A stretch of 64,000 bases of DNA. Origin: Alphaproteobacteria bacterium. GTDB taxonomy: Bacteria > Myxococcota_A > UBA796 > GCA-2862545. Of this stretch, positions 8,106 to 17,083 are shown piece after piece. Numbering within the stretch: position 1 is the first letter of the stretch; each line of letters begins with the position of its first letter. A program made the translations under genes and the position numbers. Where the stretch lies: NCBI GenBank assembly GCA_020632955.1, contig JACKEO010000002.1, positions 323,584-387,583 on the forward strand. Reading direction: 5' to 3'. The notes under the pieces were generated by a model. It worked only from the letters and a program-made list of their open reading frames with translations, was not told where the DNA came from and searched no databases.

Positions 8106-9773
8106 ATGACGCGCACCCTCCTCCTGTGGCTCGTGGCCTGCGGCCCCCCCCTCGACGACAAGGTCGGGGCCGACGACACCGACAGCGGCACCGACGACAG
8201 CGGGCCACGCGACGACACCGGGCCGTCCACGCACAGCGACACCGACGGACCCGACGACACCGGCCAAGGCCGCGCCACCCGCTGCGGTCCGCTGGGGGGC
8301 GCCTTCACCCCCTGCACCCTGGCCGTGGATCCACGCCAGGCCACCCTGCCCGACGGCATCCTCACCGTGCCGCACACCGACGCGGCCCTGGCCGACCTCG
8401 ACGGCGACGGCTGGCTCGACGTGTGCGCGAGCCGCCACCCCGGTCGCCTCACCTGCCACCTGGATCGCGGCGGCCTGGACTTCGGCCCGGGCACCGAGGT
8501 CACGCAGGGGCTCGCCTTCGGCGTGGTGGCCACCGACCTCGACGCCGACGGCCACGTGGATCTGGTGGTGCCCGAGGTCGCGATCCCCACCGACACCGAC
8601 CTCGGCGACCTGGAGGTGCGCCTCACCCTCCTGAAGGGGCGCGGCGACGGCACCTTCGAGGACGTCTCCGACGCCGCCGGCCTCGGGGCGCTGCCCGTGC
8701 AGGGCTGCGACAGCCCCACCCCCCAGGGCGTGCACGCGCTGCACCTCGACACCGACGACCGCCTGGATCTGGTGGTGCGCATGCAGGGCACCTGTCCGCC
8801 CTTCGTCTTCCGCGGCCGCCCGGGGCTCACCTTCGCGCGCTCGATCAGCACGCTGCCCGACCCGGTGGAGAGCGGCCTGCTCACCCTCGACCTCGACCTC
8901 GACGGCCACCTCGACCTGCTCACCTACAGCTTCGGCGAGCCGCCCGCGCGCGCCTACCGGGGCCTCACCGGGGTGTTCACGCGGCGCCCCTTCGCGGCCC
9001 CCTTCGACGGCGAGCACGCGTCGCGGCCGCGCGGGTGCGGGGCCGGCGACATCGACGGCGACGGCCTGCTCGACGTCTACTGCGGCGACCACGGACGCCA
9101 GACCCTGCTGCGGCTCGGTGCCGACGGCGAGGCCACCGACGTCACCCAGGCCCTGGGCGCCGCCGTGCCCACCACCCTGGGGGGCGACGTGCCCATCACC
9201 TGGTCCAGCTGGATCGTGGACCTCGACGGCCGGGACGGTCCCGACCTGGTGGCGGCCTCCGGCTTCGAGGAGCTCGACGAGCCGTGGGCCCAGGAGACCG
9301 TGGTGCTGATGCAGCAGCCCGACGGGCGGTTCCGCCGCAGCACCGACGGGCCGCTCGGCCAGCCCTACGGGGCCCGCGGGCTCGTGGTGGCCGACCTCGA
9401 CGGCAACCGCTGCCCCGACCTGCTGCTCCTGCCGATCGACCGCGAGGCGCCCGGGCGCCCGCTCCAGGTGCTGCTCGGTGCGGGCTGCGCGCACGGCCTC
9501 GGACCCGTCACCGCCACCGTGCACACGGGGCAGGAGGCCGTGGGGGCCAAGGTGGTGGGGCGCTGGAGCGACGGCACCACGGCGGCCTGGCGCGTCACGA
9601 AGTCGGGCGGCGACGAGGGCGCGGGCCCCGCCAGCTTCTGGCCCACAGCCCGGGACCCGTCCGCCACGCTGGTGGATCTCACGGTCCACTGGCCCGACAC
9701 CACCACCTCGGTCCACGCCGCCGCGGAGGCGGCCACGGGGGCGATCAGGCAGCCCGCAGGCCTGTCTCCGTGA
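8106..9773 (+). CDS. FG-GAP/ASPIC-UnbV lipoprotein
   Basis: This 555-residue protein has a very short signal peptide (lipobox LVAC), a long acidic stalk of DDTDSGTDDSG type, then FG-GAP/VCBS repeats marked by Ca-binding loops such as ADLDGDGWLD, TDLDADGHVD, LDLDLDGHLD, GDIDGDGLLD and ADLDGNRCPD. The C-terminal 100 residues (GAKVVGRWSDG, LVDLTVHWPDTTT) resemble the ASPIC/UnbV domain that closes CRTAC1-type propellers. The fold should be a seven-bladed integrin-like propeller at the cell surface, with probable Ca2+ and protein or carbohydrate binding. It is monocistronic, convergent with nothing close by, and divergent from the DUF1592 operon. Confidence 0.85.
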   Translation: MTRTLLLWLVACGPPLDDKVGADDTDSGTDDSGPRDDTGPSTHSDTDGPDDTGQGRATRCGPLGGAFTPCTLAVDPRQATLPDGILTVPHTDAALADLDGDGWLDVCASRHPGRLTCHLDRGGLDFGPGTEVTQGLAFGVVATDLDADGHVDLVVPEVAIPTDTDLGDLEVRLTLLKGRGDGTFEDVSDAAGLGALPVQGCDSPTPQGVHALHLDTDDRLDLVVRMQGTCPPFVFRGRPGLTFARSISTLPDPVESGLLTLDLDLDGHLDLLTYSFGEPPARAYRGLTGVFTRRPFAAPFDGEHASRPRGCGAGDIDGDGLLDVYCGDHGRQTLLRLGADGEATDVTQALGAAVPTTLGGDVPITWSSWIVDLDGRDGPDLVAASGFEELDEPWAQETVVLMQQPDGRFRRSTDGPLGQPYGARGLVVADLDGNRCPDLLLLPIDREAPGRPLQVLLGAGCAHGLGPVTATVHTGQEAVGAKVVGRWSDGTTAAWRVTKSGGDEGAGPASFWPTARDPSATLVDLTVHWPDTTTSVHAAAEAATGAIRQPAGLSP

Positions 9774-9840
9774 CGCGACCGGATCGGCGCCGCGCGCCAG
9801 CCTGCACACAGCGACGGCGTGGGAAAGGGATCGAGATCGT

Positions 9841-9915
9841 GCCGTGATTCACGTTGTGACCTCGCTGACACCGATTTCGCGCCCGTGCCTCTGGTAGACT
9901 CGATTAGAATCGCGC
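9841..9915 (+). promoter_or_regulatory. A+T-enriched promoter region
   Basis: This stretch is much less GC-rich than its surroundings. It holds two overlapping -10-like hexamers, TAGACT (9895-9900) and TAGAAT (9905-9910), the second inside a small palindrome GATTAGAATC. A CTGACA (9865-9870) is too far away to be a normal -35. It would drive the FG-GAP gene at 10019 with a leader of about 100 bases. Confidence 0.4.
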
Positions 9916-10018
9916 GGGACCGAGAGTGCGTGTCACGCCTGGGGCGTGGTCACACCCGTGCACGAGGGAGCGTTCTCCCTCGCCCCCCTTGATCGACCCG
10001 GCCGACCAGGAGACCCCG

Positions 10019-12484
10019 ATGATGCGACCGACCCTGAGTGTTCCCCTGATGCTCGCTGCGATGGCCTGCGCCACCGCACCGGTCGCCCCGCAGTCCGAGC
10101 AGGCTGCGGCCCCCTCGCCCTCCGATCGCCTCCAGGGCGTGCAGGAGGCCCTCGAGGCCTCCCCGGCGTACGCGTCCATCAAGCCCGATCTCGAGCTGTA
10201 CCGCGACCTCCGCGACGACGTCTTCGGCCCGCTCGCCAAGGCCTTCGAGGGCGGCGCGCTGCCCGCCTCGGCCGCCGAGGCCACCGGCCCCGACTTCGCC
10301 GCCGGCAGCCGCACCCTGGTGCGCACGGTCGACGACGTCGCCGAGCTCGCCTGGTCGGCCAGCGGCAGCACGGGTCTGCAGGCCTCCATCGCGGGCCTCG
10401 GCCTCACCCAGGTGGCCAGCGCCACCTTCGAGGTGGAGAAGTTCGAGCGCACCGCCGACGGCGTCCAGGCCCGGGTCGCCTTCGACGTCCGCGGCACCGG
10501 CGCCGACGGGGTCCGTCGCCAGGATCGCGGCGAGTTCCTCGCCCGCCTCGCCTCCACCCCCGAGGGCACGCGCCTGCAGGCCCTCGAGCTGGTGAAGGGC
10601 GAGTCCCTCGAGCTCCAGGGCCGCGCGCCCACCTTCACCGACGCCACCGCCGACCTCGGCCTGGCCTCGATGGACTTCGGCAGCCGCTCCGAGGCCATCC
10701 GCCGCGGCGGCTACGCCATCGCCGCCGGTGACGTCGACGGCGACGGCGCCGCCGACATCCTCCTCGGCAGCTACGGCCCGATGAAGCTCATGAAGCGCAC
10801 GGCCACCGGCTACGAGGACGTCACCGAGCGCATGGGCCTGCAGGGCGAGACCAAGGTCAAGTCCGCCGCCATCGCCGACTTCGACAACGACGGGCACAAG
10901 GATCTGGTCCTCGCCCGCTTCGTCGAGCCCGGCGAGACCGAGCAGGGCGACTTCGTGGCCTACCGCAACCGCGGCGACGGCACCTTCGAGCGCAAGGGCG
11001 ACGTGCTCACCCGCAACCGCAAGTACGACCGCTCGATGCCCATCGCCACGGGCGACTTCGACGGCAACGGCCTGCTCGACGTGTACGTCGGCTTCCCCGG
11101 CGCCCGCGACTTCACCAACCAGCTCTCCGAGGACGCCACCCCGGCCACCCTCGCCTCCCAGGGCGTGTGGCTGAACCAGGGCGACTGGACCTTCGGCGAG
11201 CTGGCCATCGGTCCCGACGACGTCGCGAAGGGCGAGCCCCGCCACGTCTACCCGCACGCCGCGCTGGTCACCGACCTCAACCGCGACGGCCTGCCCGACG
11301 TGCTCATCACCGACGACTCCGGCAGCGCCAGCCCGATCTACTACAACCAGGGCGACGGCAAGTTCCGCGAGGTCGCGGCCGAGCAGGGCCTGGCCCACTC
11401 GGGCTGGGGCATGGGCACCGCGGTCGGCGACTACGACGGCGACGGCCACCTCGACGTGTACATGTCGGCCATCGACCTGCGCGGCTCGCGCGCCCTCCTC
11501 GCCTCGCTCGATCCCAAGGATCACGCGGGCATGAAGGAGGCGCTCGACATGGTGCGCAACGGCCTGCCGCCGAACGTCCTCTTCCACAACAAGGGCGACG
11601 GCACCTTCGAGGAGGTCGGCGAGGCCGCCGGCGTCCGCTGGGCCGGCAGCGCCCCCGCCGTGGCCGAGTGGATCGACTACAACGACGACGGCCGCCTCGA
11701 CCTGTACGTCCCGAACGGCCTCTGGTCGGGCGGCGAGCAGGAGATCGAGGACGTCTTCTTCGCCGCCTCGGTGGTGGAGGGCCTGTCCGAGTCCGAGACC
11801 GACGGCGACGCGCCGGTGGCCACGGATCACGGCGACGCGCTCTTCAACGCGAAGTTCTTCGCCGCCGCCCACGAGGCCGACCCCAACCCGATGCTCACCA
11901 TCCTGCGTGAGTTCAAGGGCGACCTGGCGCACCCGAAGGCCGCCGGCGAGGCCGCCGCGCCCACGCTCTCCTTCGGTGGGCACGAGCGCAACCGCCTGTT
12001 CCGCAACAACGGCGACGGCAGCTTCACCGAGGTGGGCTACCTCGAGGGCGCCGACCGGGTGGAGGACGGCTACGTCGCCACCATCATGGATGCCGACCGC
12101 GACGGCCGCTCCGACCTGATGCTCCGCAACTGCGACCACGCGCCGGGCCACGACGCCCCCGCGCTGGTGCTGCTGCAGAACACCCGCACCGACACCCGCT
12201 CGCTGGCGGTCGTGGCCGAGGGCAGCGCCTCGAACCGCGACGGCATCGGCGCGGTCATCACGGCCACCATCGGCGACCGTCAGCTCGTCCGCGAGATCCG
12301 CGGCGTCACCGGCGCCGTGCAGCACGAGCCCACGGCCACCTTCGGCCTGGGCGACGCCGAGAAGGTCGACCGCCTCGAGGTCCGCTTCCCGAACGGCAGC
12401 GTCCAGGTCTATGAGGACGTGAAGCCCGGTCGCGTCAAGGTGGCCGAGGGCATCACCCAGCTCACCTCGCTCGCCGCCCGCTGA
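10019..12484 (+). CDS. FG-GAP/VCBS ASPIC-UnbV (CRTAC1-type) lipoprotein
   Basis: The start is the first of two tandem ATG codons, with AGGAG six bases upstream, giving 821 residues. The lipobox is LAAMAC. After a helical N-terminal region (to about 190) come at least seven Ca-binding FG-GAP loops: GDVDGDGAADI, ADFDNDGHKDL, GDFDGNGLLDV, TDLNRDGLPDV, GDYDGDGHLDV, IDYNDDGRLDL and MDADRDGRSDL. The C-terminus carries a textbook ASPIC/UnbV domain (SNRDGIGAVITA, FGLGDAEKVDRLEVRFPNGS). The codon use is cleaner and the promoter and terminator stronger than in neighbouring lipoprotein genes, so this may be an abundant surface protein (inference). The ligand is unknown. Confidence 0.9.
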   Translation: MMRPTLSVPLMLAAMACATAPVAPQSEQAAAPSPSDRLQGVQEALEASPAYASIKPDLELYRDLRDDVFGPLAKAFEGGALPASAAEATGPDFAAGSRTLVRTVDDVAELAWSASGSTGLQASIAGLGLTQVASATFEVEKFERTADGVQARVAFDVRGTGADGVRRQDRGEFLARLASTPEGTRLQALELVKGESLELQGRAPTFTDATADLGLASMDFGSRSEAIRRGGYAIAAGDVDGDGAADILLGSYGPMKLMKRTATGYEDVTERMGLQGETKVKSAAIADFDNDGHKDLVLARFVEPGETEQGDFVAYRNRGDGTFERKGDVLTRNRKYDRSMPIATGDFDGNGLLDVYVGFPGARDFTNQLSEDATPATLASQGVWLNQGDWTFGELAIGPDDVAKGEPRHVYPHAALVTDLNRDGLPDVLITDDSGSASPIYYNQGDGKFREVAAEQGLAHSGWGMGTAVGDYDGDGHLDVYMSAIDLRGSRALLASLDPKDHAGMKEALDMVRNGLPPNVLFHNKGDGTFEEVGEAAGVRWAGSAPAVAEWIDYNDDGRLDLYVPNGLWSGGEQEIEDVFFAASVVEGLSESETDGDAPVATDHGDALFNAKFFAAAHEADPNPMLTILREFKGDLAHPKAAGEAAAPTLSFGGHERNRLFRNNGDGSFTEVGYLEGADRVEDGYVATIMDADRDGRSDLMLRNCDHAPGHDAPALVLLQNTRTDTRSLAVVAEGSASNRDGIGAVITATIGDRQLVREIRGVTGAVQHEPTATFGLGDAEKVDRLEVRFPNGSVQVYEDVKPGRVKVAEGITQLTSLAAR

Positions 12485-12515
12485 GCGGCGCCGGCGCCTC
12501 CGGGCGCACGGCACG

Positions 12516-12547
12516 AGGGGTCCGACGGTCCGTCCGTCGGGCCCCTT
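12516..12547 (+). terminator. intrinsic terminator
   Basis: A 13-bp stem pairs AGGGGTCCGACGG (12516-12528) with 12534-12546, with one G-T pair and a 5-base loop. It is followed by TCCTGCTTTCT and starts 32 bases after the stop of the 821-residue FG-GAP gene. It is the clearest rho-independent terminator in the window, and also separates that gene from the convergent DUF1552 gene. Confidence 0.8.
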
Positions 12548-12610
12548 CCTGCTTTCTGGGCAGGGGCGCGGCGGGTGCGGCCAACCCGGCTGCACCGGGC
12601 ACCGCGCGGA

Positions 12611-13969
12611 TCAGGCGAGCAGGTCGTCCACGATGCGCTCGCTGTCGCCGAAGCTCGACAGCGACAGGCCGAAGGCGCGCCCCAGCGTGAGGTGCAGGTC
12701 GGCGAGGCGACGCCCCTCGAGGTCCAAGTGGAGACCGGTGCGCAGCCGGCCGCCGGCGCTGCCCACCAGCACGGTGGGCAGGTTGACCGGCTCGTGGGCC
12801 ATGCCGTCACCCATGCCGCCGCCGTAGAGCACGCAGGTGCTGTCGAGCAGGGTGCCGCCCACGCCGTCGTCGGTGCCGGCCAGGGCGCCCACGAAGTGGG
12901 CCAGCGCGCCGGCCTGCTCGCGGTCGATGGCGCTGTACTGCTCCACGAGCACGGGGTCGTCGCGGTGGTGGGAGATCCAGTGGTGCGACTGGGTGTGGCC
13001 GAGCCAGGTGCGCACGGTGGACGGCTCGGCCGCCGCCAGCATCACCGTGGCCACGCGCGTGAGGTCGCAGGCCAGCAGCCGCGCGAGCAGGTCGGTCATC
13101 ACGTCGATCTGCTGCTCGTACGCGAAGAGCACCTCGTCCTCGAGACCCTCCGGCGGCTCCAGGCCGCAGGCGTCGTCCACCCGGGGGCGATCCAGCGAGC
13201 GCTCGAGCTCCCGGAGCCCCGTGAGGTACTCGTCGAGACGCAGGCTGTCGTCGGCGCCCGCGCGCTGCTGCACGGCGTCGAGGTCGTCGAGCACCCGGTC
13301 GAGCACCGAGCGGCCGCGCAGCCGCTCCAGGGTCTGCTCCATCTCGGACCAGTCCGCGGCGCCCGTGCCCACGAGCCGCCGCCAGAGCTCCGACGGCGAC
13401 GACAGGCCGGTCATCGGCAGCCCACCGCGCCACGAGACGGTCTGCATGTAGACCATCGAGTAGTGCAGCTCGGGCTCGATGCGGAGGTTGCCGATGCGCG
13501 GCGCCAGCTGGAGCGAGGGCCAGGCCTGGGCGGCGTCGCGGCTGTCGGCCAGCACCTGATCGAGGCTCCAGCCGTTCGACAGGTCGCCGGCGTCGAAGGT
13601 GGCCTTGATGGGCGTGCACGTGAGCCACGAGGCCGTGGCGCGCCGGTGGAAGCCGTCGAGCTCCGAGAAGGTGGCCGAGGCCGTGAGCCCCGACAGCACC
13701 GTGGTCTGGGCCTTCCACGGCGCCAGCGGCTCCAGGGTGGGGCCCGGTGTCCACTGGCTGCCCCAGCCCGCCGGCGTGAAGCGCGGCATGTAGGCGCCGC
13801 AGGGCGCGTACATGGCGACGAAGCGGGGGCGCGCGGCCAGGTCGGCGGCATGCGCCCGCTCGGCGCGCGGCAGCAGCGAGGGCAGGAAGGGCAGCGCCAC
13901 GGCCGCACCTGCCCCGCGGAGCACGGCGCGGCGCGAGAGCCCGCCCGGGGTGGGAGGCCGGCGGCTCAC
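12611..13969 (-). CDS. DUF1552 Tat-exported protein, second copy
   Basis: This 452-residue product starts at GTG 13969, overlapping the upstream DUF1592 stop by four bases. LSRRAVLRGAGAAVALPFLP is a twin-arginine signal, and the AHA site follows. Family motifs are MYAPCGAYMPRFTPAGWGSQ, TVLSGLTAS, HHWISHHRDDP and LYGGGMGDGMAHEPVNLPTVLVG. It is clearly a paralogue of the 4702-5985 protein but diverged along its length (for example GGGMGDGMAHEPVNLP against GSGMGHGADHEAVRLP), so the two modules are not a recent duplication. Biochemical role unknown; it should act with its coupled DUF1592 partner. Confidence 0.88.
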   Translation of the reverse strand: MSRRPPTPGGLSRRAVLRGAGAAVALPFLPSLLPRAERAHAADLAARPRFVAMYAPCGAYMPRFTPAGWGSQWTPGPTLEPLAPWKAQTTVLSGLTASATFSELDGFHRRATASWLTCTPIKATFDAGDLSNGWSLDQVLADSRDAAQAWPSLQLAPRIGNLRIEPELHYSMVYMQTVSWRGGLPMTGLSSPSELWRRLVGTGAADWSEMEQTLERLRGRSVLDRVLDDLDAVQQRAGADDSLRLDEYLTGLRELERSLDRPRVDDACGLEPPEGLEDEVLFAYEQQIDVMTDLLARLLACDLTRVATVMLAAAEPSTVRTWLGHTQSHHWISHHRDDPVLVEQYSAIDREQAGALAHFVGALAGTDDGVGGTLLDSTCVLYGGGMGDGMAHEPVNLPTVLVGSAGGRLRTGLHLDLEGRRLADLHLTLGRAFGLSLSSFGDSERIVDDLLA

Positions 13970-15999
13970 CGGATCACCTCGAGGTGGCGCCGGAAGACCT
14001 CGGCCTGGGTGAGCACCGCCATCGCGTCGGGCAGCGAGGCGTCGGGGCCCGTGAGCGCCTCGGCCACCGCGAGCACCGCCGGGTGGTCGGGGTGCAGGGC
14101 CCGCCCCAGGCTCCACGTGGTGAGGTGGCGCGCGAGGCACACCGGCAGCCGCGGGTCGTCGGCGAGCAGCGTGGCGAGGCCGTCCAGCCCCGACACCGGG
14201 GTGCCGTCGTCGAGCGCGCCCTCGGCGGAGACCGGCGCGCCGTCGGCGTAGGTGCTGCGCCGCGCCCCCACCGCGTCGAAGCCCTCGAGCGCCTGCCCGA
14301 TGGGGTCCATGCGGTCGTGGCAGCGGGTGCAGGCGGGGTTGTTCGCGCGGGACACCGCCGCCTCGCGCGGGTCCTGGCCGGGCATCAGCCGCGCCACCCC
14401 GGGGGGCGGGCCCTCGACGCCCTCGCAGAGCAGGGTGGTGAGCACGAAGAGCCCACGGTGCACCACCGACGGGTGGACCTCGGCCGAGGTCATCGTCAGG
14501 AAGGCCGCCGTGCCCAGCAGGCCGCGCCGTCCCACCGATCCCAGGTCGGCGCTCGTGGACGGACCCGGGAGCCCGTACAGCGCGTCCAGGGGCGCCTGGA
14601 CCGTGCCCGTGGGCGTGGTGAGCAGCTCCGGGAGCGTGAGCTCGCCGCGCGCGAAGCGTCCGAAGAGCGCCAGGGACTCGGCGCGCATCGCGGCCCGCAG
14701 CGGCTCGCCGAACAGCGGGAAGCGCGCCACGTCGCGCTGCTCCAGATCGAGGCTGTGCAGGCCGAGCCACTGCCCCCCGAAGTCCTCGACGAAGCCCTCG
14801 GCGTGCGGGGAGGCCAGCATGCGCCGCACCTGCGCATCGAGCACGCCCGCGTCGAGCAGCGCGCCCGACTCGGCCAGGTCGAGCAGCTCGGCATCGGGCA
14901 CCGACGCCCACAGCGCGAACGACAGGCGGCTGGCGAGCTCGAGCGCCGACACGGGGCCGATGCCCTCGTCCTCGAAGCGGAAGAGGAAGTGCGGCGACAG
15001 CAGCACGGCCTGCAGCGCCTGGCCCAGGGCCGCGTCGAAGGGCGCTCCGGTGTCGGCGGCCACCTGTGCCACCACGCCCACGAGGCCGTCGACCTCCTCC
15101 GCGGTGACCGGTCGACGCCAGGCCCGGTGGGCGAAGGGCTCGAGGATCTCGGCGGCGCAGGCTTCCCAGTCCGCGCGCGTGGCCGGCGTGCAGGAGAGCA
15201 GCGCCGCCCGCGCCGGGTTCGGCGGGGTGCCCGGCGGCGGCAGCACCTCCACGCTCACCACGCCGGCGCCGAGGTTCACGCCCTGGAAGACGTGCGTGCC
15301 CGCGTCGAGCTCCACCTGCACCTCGTCGATGGTGCGGAAGGTGCCGGCATCCCAGCGGCGGTCCACCGCGAGCACGTCCTGCAGGTCCACCTCCCACTGC
15401 GGCAGCTCGTCGGCCGACAGCTGCGCACGGTGCACCACGCGCAGCGTGTGGAGCCCCGACACCGTGGTGCGCAGCGGCAGGTCGAAGGGCACCACGGCCA
15501 CGAGGCGCTCGTCGGTCCAGCCGGAGGTGGGCAGGCCGTCGATGCCGGCCTGCAGGTCGTCGAGCCACGTGAGCCGCGCCCGCACCGCGAGCTCCTGGAA
15601 CGACCAGGACGCGGCGACGTCGCCGCGATGGAGGGCGAGCTCCACCGCCTCGCGCACGGCCGCGCGCCAGGACTGCAGGAAGCTGGGCGAGACGTACAGG
15701 CCGCCCTCGGTGTTGTCGAAGCCCAGCGAAGCCACGTCGGGCGGCAGCCAACGCGCCGCGTCCACGGGCACGCCGAGCAGGTGGCCTGCGGCCCGACCCA
15801 GCTGTGCCCGGGTGAGGCGGTGCGCGCGGAAGGGGGCCTCCGGGGCGCCGTCGGTGAGGCCCTCGGCCCCGCGCGGCGCCTCGGCCTGCGGGAGCTCGGG
15901 AGGTGCGTCGGGCTGGGGCTCCGACGCGCACCCCGGCCCCAGCAGCAGGAGCACGAGGCTCGCTGCGCCGAGGGGCCTGGAGCTGGACGACGCGATCAC
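13966..15999 (-). CDS. DUF1592-family lipoprotein with CxxCH motif, second copy
   Basis: I place the start at GTG 15999 (GGAGG six bases upstream) and not at an in-frame GTG at 16047, because a TACGAT -10-like element lies between them and because the shorter form has a normal signal peptide ending LLLGPGC. The 677-residue chain shows an N-terminal RLTRAQLGRAAGHLLG segment, a beta-rich insert, RAWRRPV (DUF1595), LELASRLSFALWASVPD (DUF1592), CTRCH at residues 557-561 (DUF1588, haem attachment) and a DUF1585-like tail. It forms a two-gene unit with the DUF1552 gene downstream, without a SUMF1 partner. Confidence 0.88.
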   Translation of the reverse strand: MIASSSSRPLGAASLVLLLLGPGCASEPQPDAPPELPQAEAPRGAEGLTDGAPEAPFRAHRLTRAQLGRAAGHLLGVPVDAARWLPPDVASLGFDNTEGGLYVSPSFLQSWRAAVREAVELALHRGDVAASWSFQELAVRARLTWLDDLQAGIDGLPTSGWTDERLVAVVPFDLPLRTTVSGLHTLRVVHRAQLSADELPQWEVDLQDVLAVDRRWDAGTFRTIDEVQVELDAGTHVFQGVNLGAGVVSVEVLPPPGTPPNPARAALLSCTPATRADWEACAAEILEPFAHRAWRRPVTAEEVDGLVGVVAQVAADTGAPFDAALGQALQAVLLSPHFLFRFEDEGIGPVSALELASRLSFALWASVPDAELLDLAESGALLDAGVLDAQVRRMLASPHAEGFVEDFGGQWLGLHSLDLEQRDVARFPLFGEPLRAAMRAESLALFGRFARGELTLPELLTTPTGTVQAPLDALYGLPGPSTSADLGSVGRRGLLGTAAFLTMTSAEVHPSVVHRGLFVLTTLLCEGVEGPPPGVARLMPGQDPREAAVSRANNPACTRCHDRMDPIGQALEGFDAVGARRSTYADGAPVSAEGALDDGTPVSGLDGLATLLADDPRLPVCLARHLTTWSLGRALHPDHPAVLAVAEALTGPDASLPDAMAVLTQAEVFRRHLEVIR

Positions 16000-16034
16000 C
16001 CTGCCTCCGTCGCGGCAGACCCGCGACGATCCCG

Positions 16035-16040
16035 ATCGTA
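16035..16040 (-). promoter_or_regulatory. candidate -10 element TACGAT
   Basis: TACGAT on the minus strand, 35 bases before the GTG at 15999, is the best -10 match upstream of the second DUF1592-DUF1552 pair. It supports the shorter start of that gene. Confidence 0.4.
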
Positions 16041-16075
16041 CCGTCACCTTCCCCGGTCCGCAATCGCCGCGGCGG

Positions 16076-17083
16076 TCACGGTTCGCCTGCGGCCAGCGCC
16101 TCCCGCAGCGGCACCTCCAGCACCTCGGCCACCCGCGCGTGCCCGGCCTCCGAGAAGTGGCAGCAGGGATCCGCCCGCAGCGGCAGGATGTCCTCGCCCT
16201 CCAGCGCCCCGCCCAGGTCGACCCAGGCGATGCCCTGTCCCGTCAGCCAGGAGGCGATCGCGAGGTGGACGGGCTCCTGGCGCTTCCACAGGATCTTCGT
16301 GCCCGAGGCGGGCAGCGGGGTGGCGATCACCGGGAGCAGCACGGCATCGTGGGCCCGCGCCACCTCCGCCATGGCCTGCGCGAGCGCGATGCCCTCGGCG
16401 GGCGAGCGCGCGTCCAGCGTCACCACGCGCGGCGCGGACGCCCGGAGGCTGAGGTACTCCCACCCGCGCGACCACCGCAGCAGGCCGTGGTGGAGTCCGG
16501 GCGCCAGCGGGAGCCACGGGATGGCGGGCACCCCGTCGGCGTCGACGTGCATGCCCACCGTGGGCAGGTAGGCCCGGTCACCCACGCGCGCGAAGTGCCC
16601 CACCTCGCCCCACACCTCCCAGAGCAGCACCCGGGCCCCGCTCTCGCCCAGGTGTGCGCGGGCCAGCGCCAGCTTCTGCTCCCCCACCATCGCGGGCTGG
16701 GCGACGTTGAGCAGGCACCAGGGCTCGCCTCGGGCGGCCGCACGCTCCATGAGGCGCACGGTGAAGGGCGCCTCGGGCCCCACGTCGGTGCCGTACGCGA
16801 TGGAGCTGCCCACCACGAGCACCCGGGGGACCGCCTCGCCGTGGGCCTCCAGGCAGCCCGCGTACGCCTCCGCCCCCCGCGGCGACTCGGTCCACGTCCA
16901 GGTGCCCTCCACCTCCACCAGGCGCCGCAGGCCGTCGTTCCGCACGATGTTGATGCGCGGCCGCGGCGTGGCGAGGCGCACGTACGCCTCGAGGATCCCC
17001 AGGAAGGCCACGAGGGTGACGGTGGTGGTGAGCAGGAGGGTGGCGAGCCCCCGCAGCAGCACGGTCAGCGAAGACGATCGCAC
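16076..17083 (-). CDS. membrane-anchored SGNH/GDSL-like hydrolase
   Basis: This 335-residue protein begins at GTG 17083 with GGGAGG just upstream, inside the end of the radical SAM gene (19-base overlap). Residues 10-36 form an N-terminal membrane anchor. The block-I motif is VVGSSIAYGTD (GxSxxxG, candidate nucleophile Ser94). The C-terminal DPCCHFSEAGH supplies the Asp305/His309 pair expected of SGNH hydrolases. Such enzymes are esterases or acyltransferases acting on acylated glycans or lipids outside the membrane. The substrate cannot be told. Overlap with the radical SAM gene suggests coupled translation and a shared pathway. Confidence 0.65.
   Translation of the reverse strand: MRSSSLTVLLRGLATLLLTTTVTLVAFLGILEAYVRLATPRPRINIVRNDGLRRLVEVEGTWTWTESPRGAEAYAGCLEAHGEAVPRVLVVGSSIAYGTDVGPEAPFTVRLMERAAARGEPWCLLNVAQPAMVGEQKLALARAHLGESGARVLLWEVWGEVGHFARVGDRAYLPTVGMHVDADGVPAIPWLPLAPGLHHGLLRWSRGWEYLSLRASAPRVVTLDARSPAEGIALAQAMAEVARAHDAVLLPVIATPLPASGTKILWKRQEPVHLAIASWLTGQGIAWVDLGGALEGEDILPLRADPCCHFSEAGHARVAEVLEVPLREALAAGEP

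Noticed and set aside
16000..16047. Longer start (GTG 16047) for the second DUF1592 gene
   Set aside because: It would add 16 charged residues before the signal peptide and place the TACGAT promoter element inside the gene; GTG 15999 has a better ribosome site.
12611..16063. A single 1,150-codon minus-strand frame covering both the DUF1552 gene and the DUF1592 region
   Set aside because: Only its last 452 codons encode DUF1552 sequence; the remainder is out of frame with the DUF1592 protein and gives low-complexity Arg/Ala/Gly sequence. The true genes overlap by GTGA.
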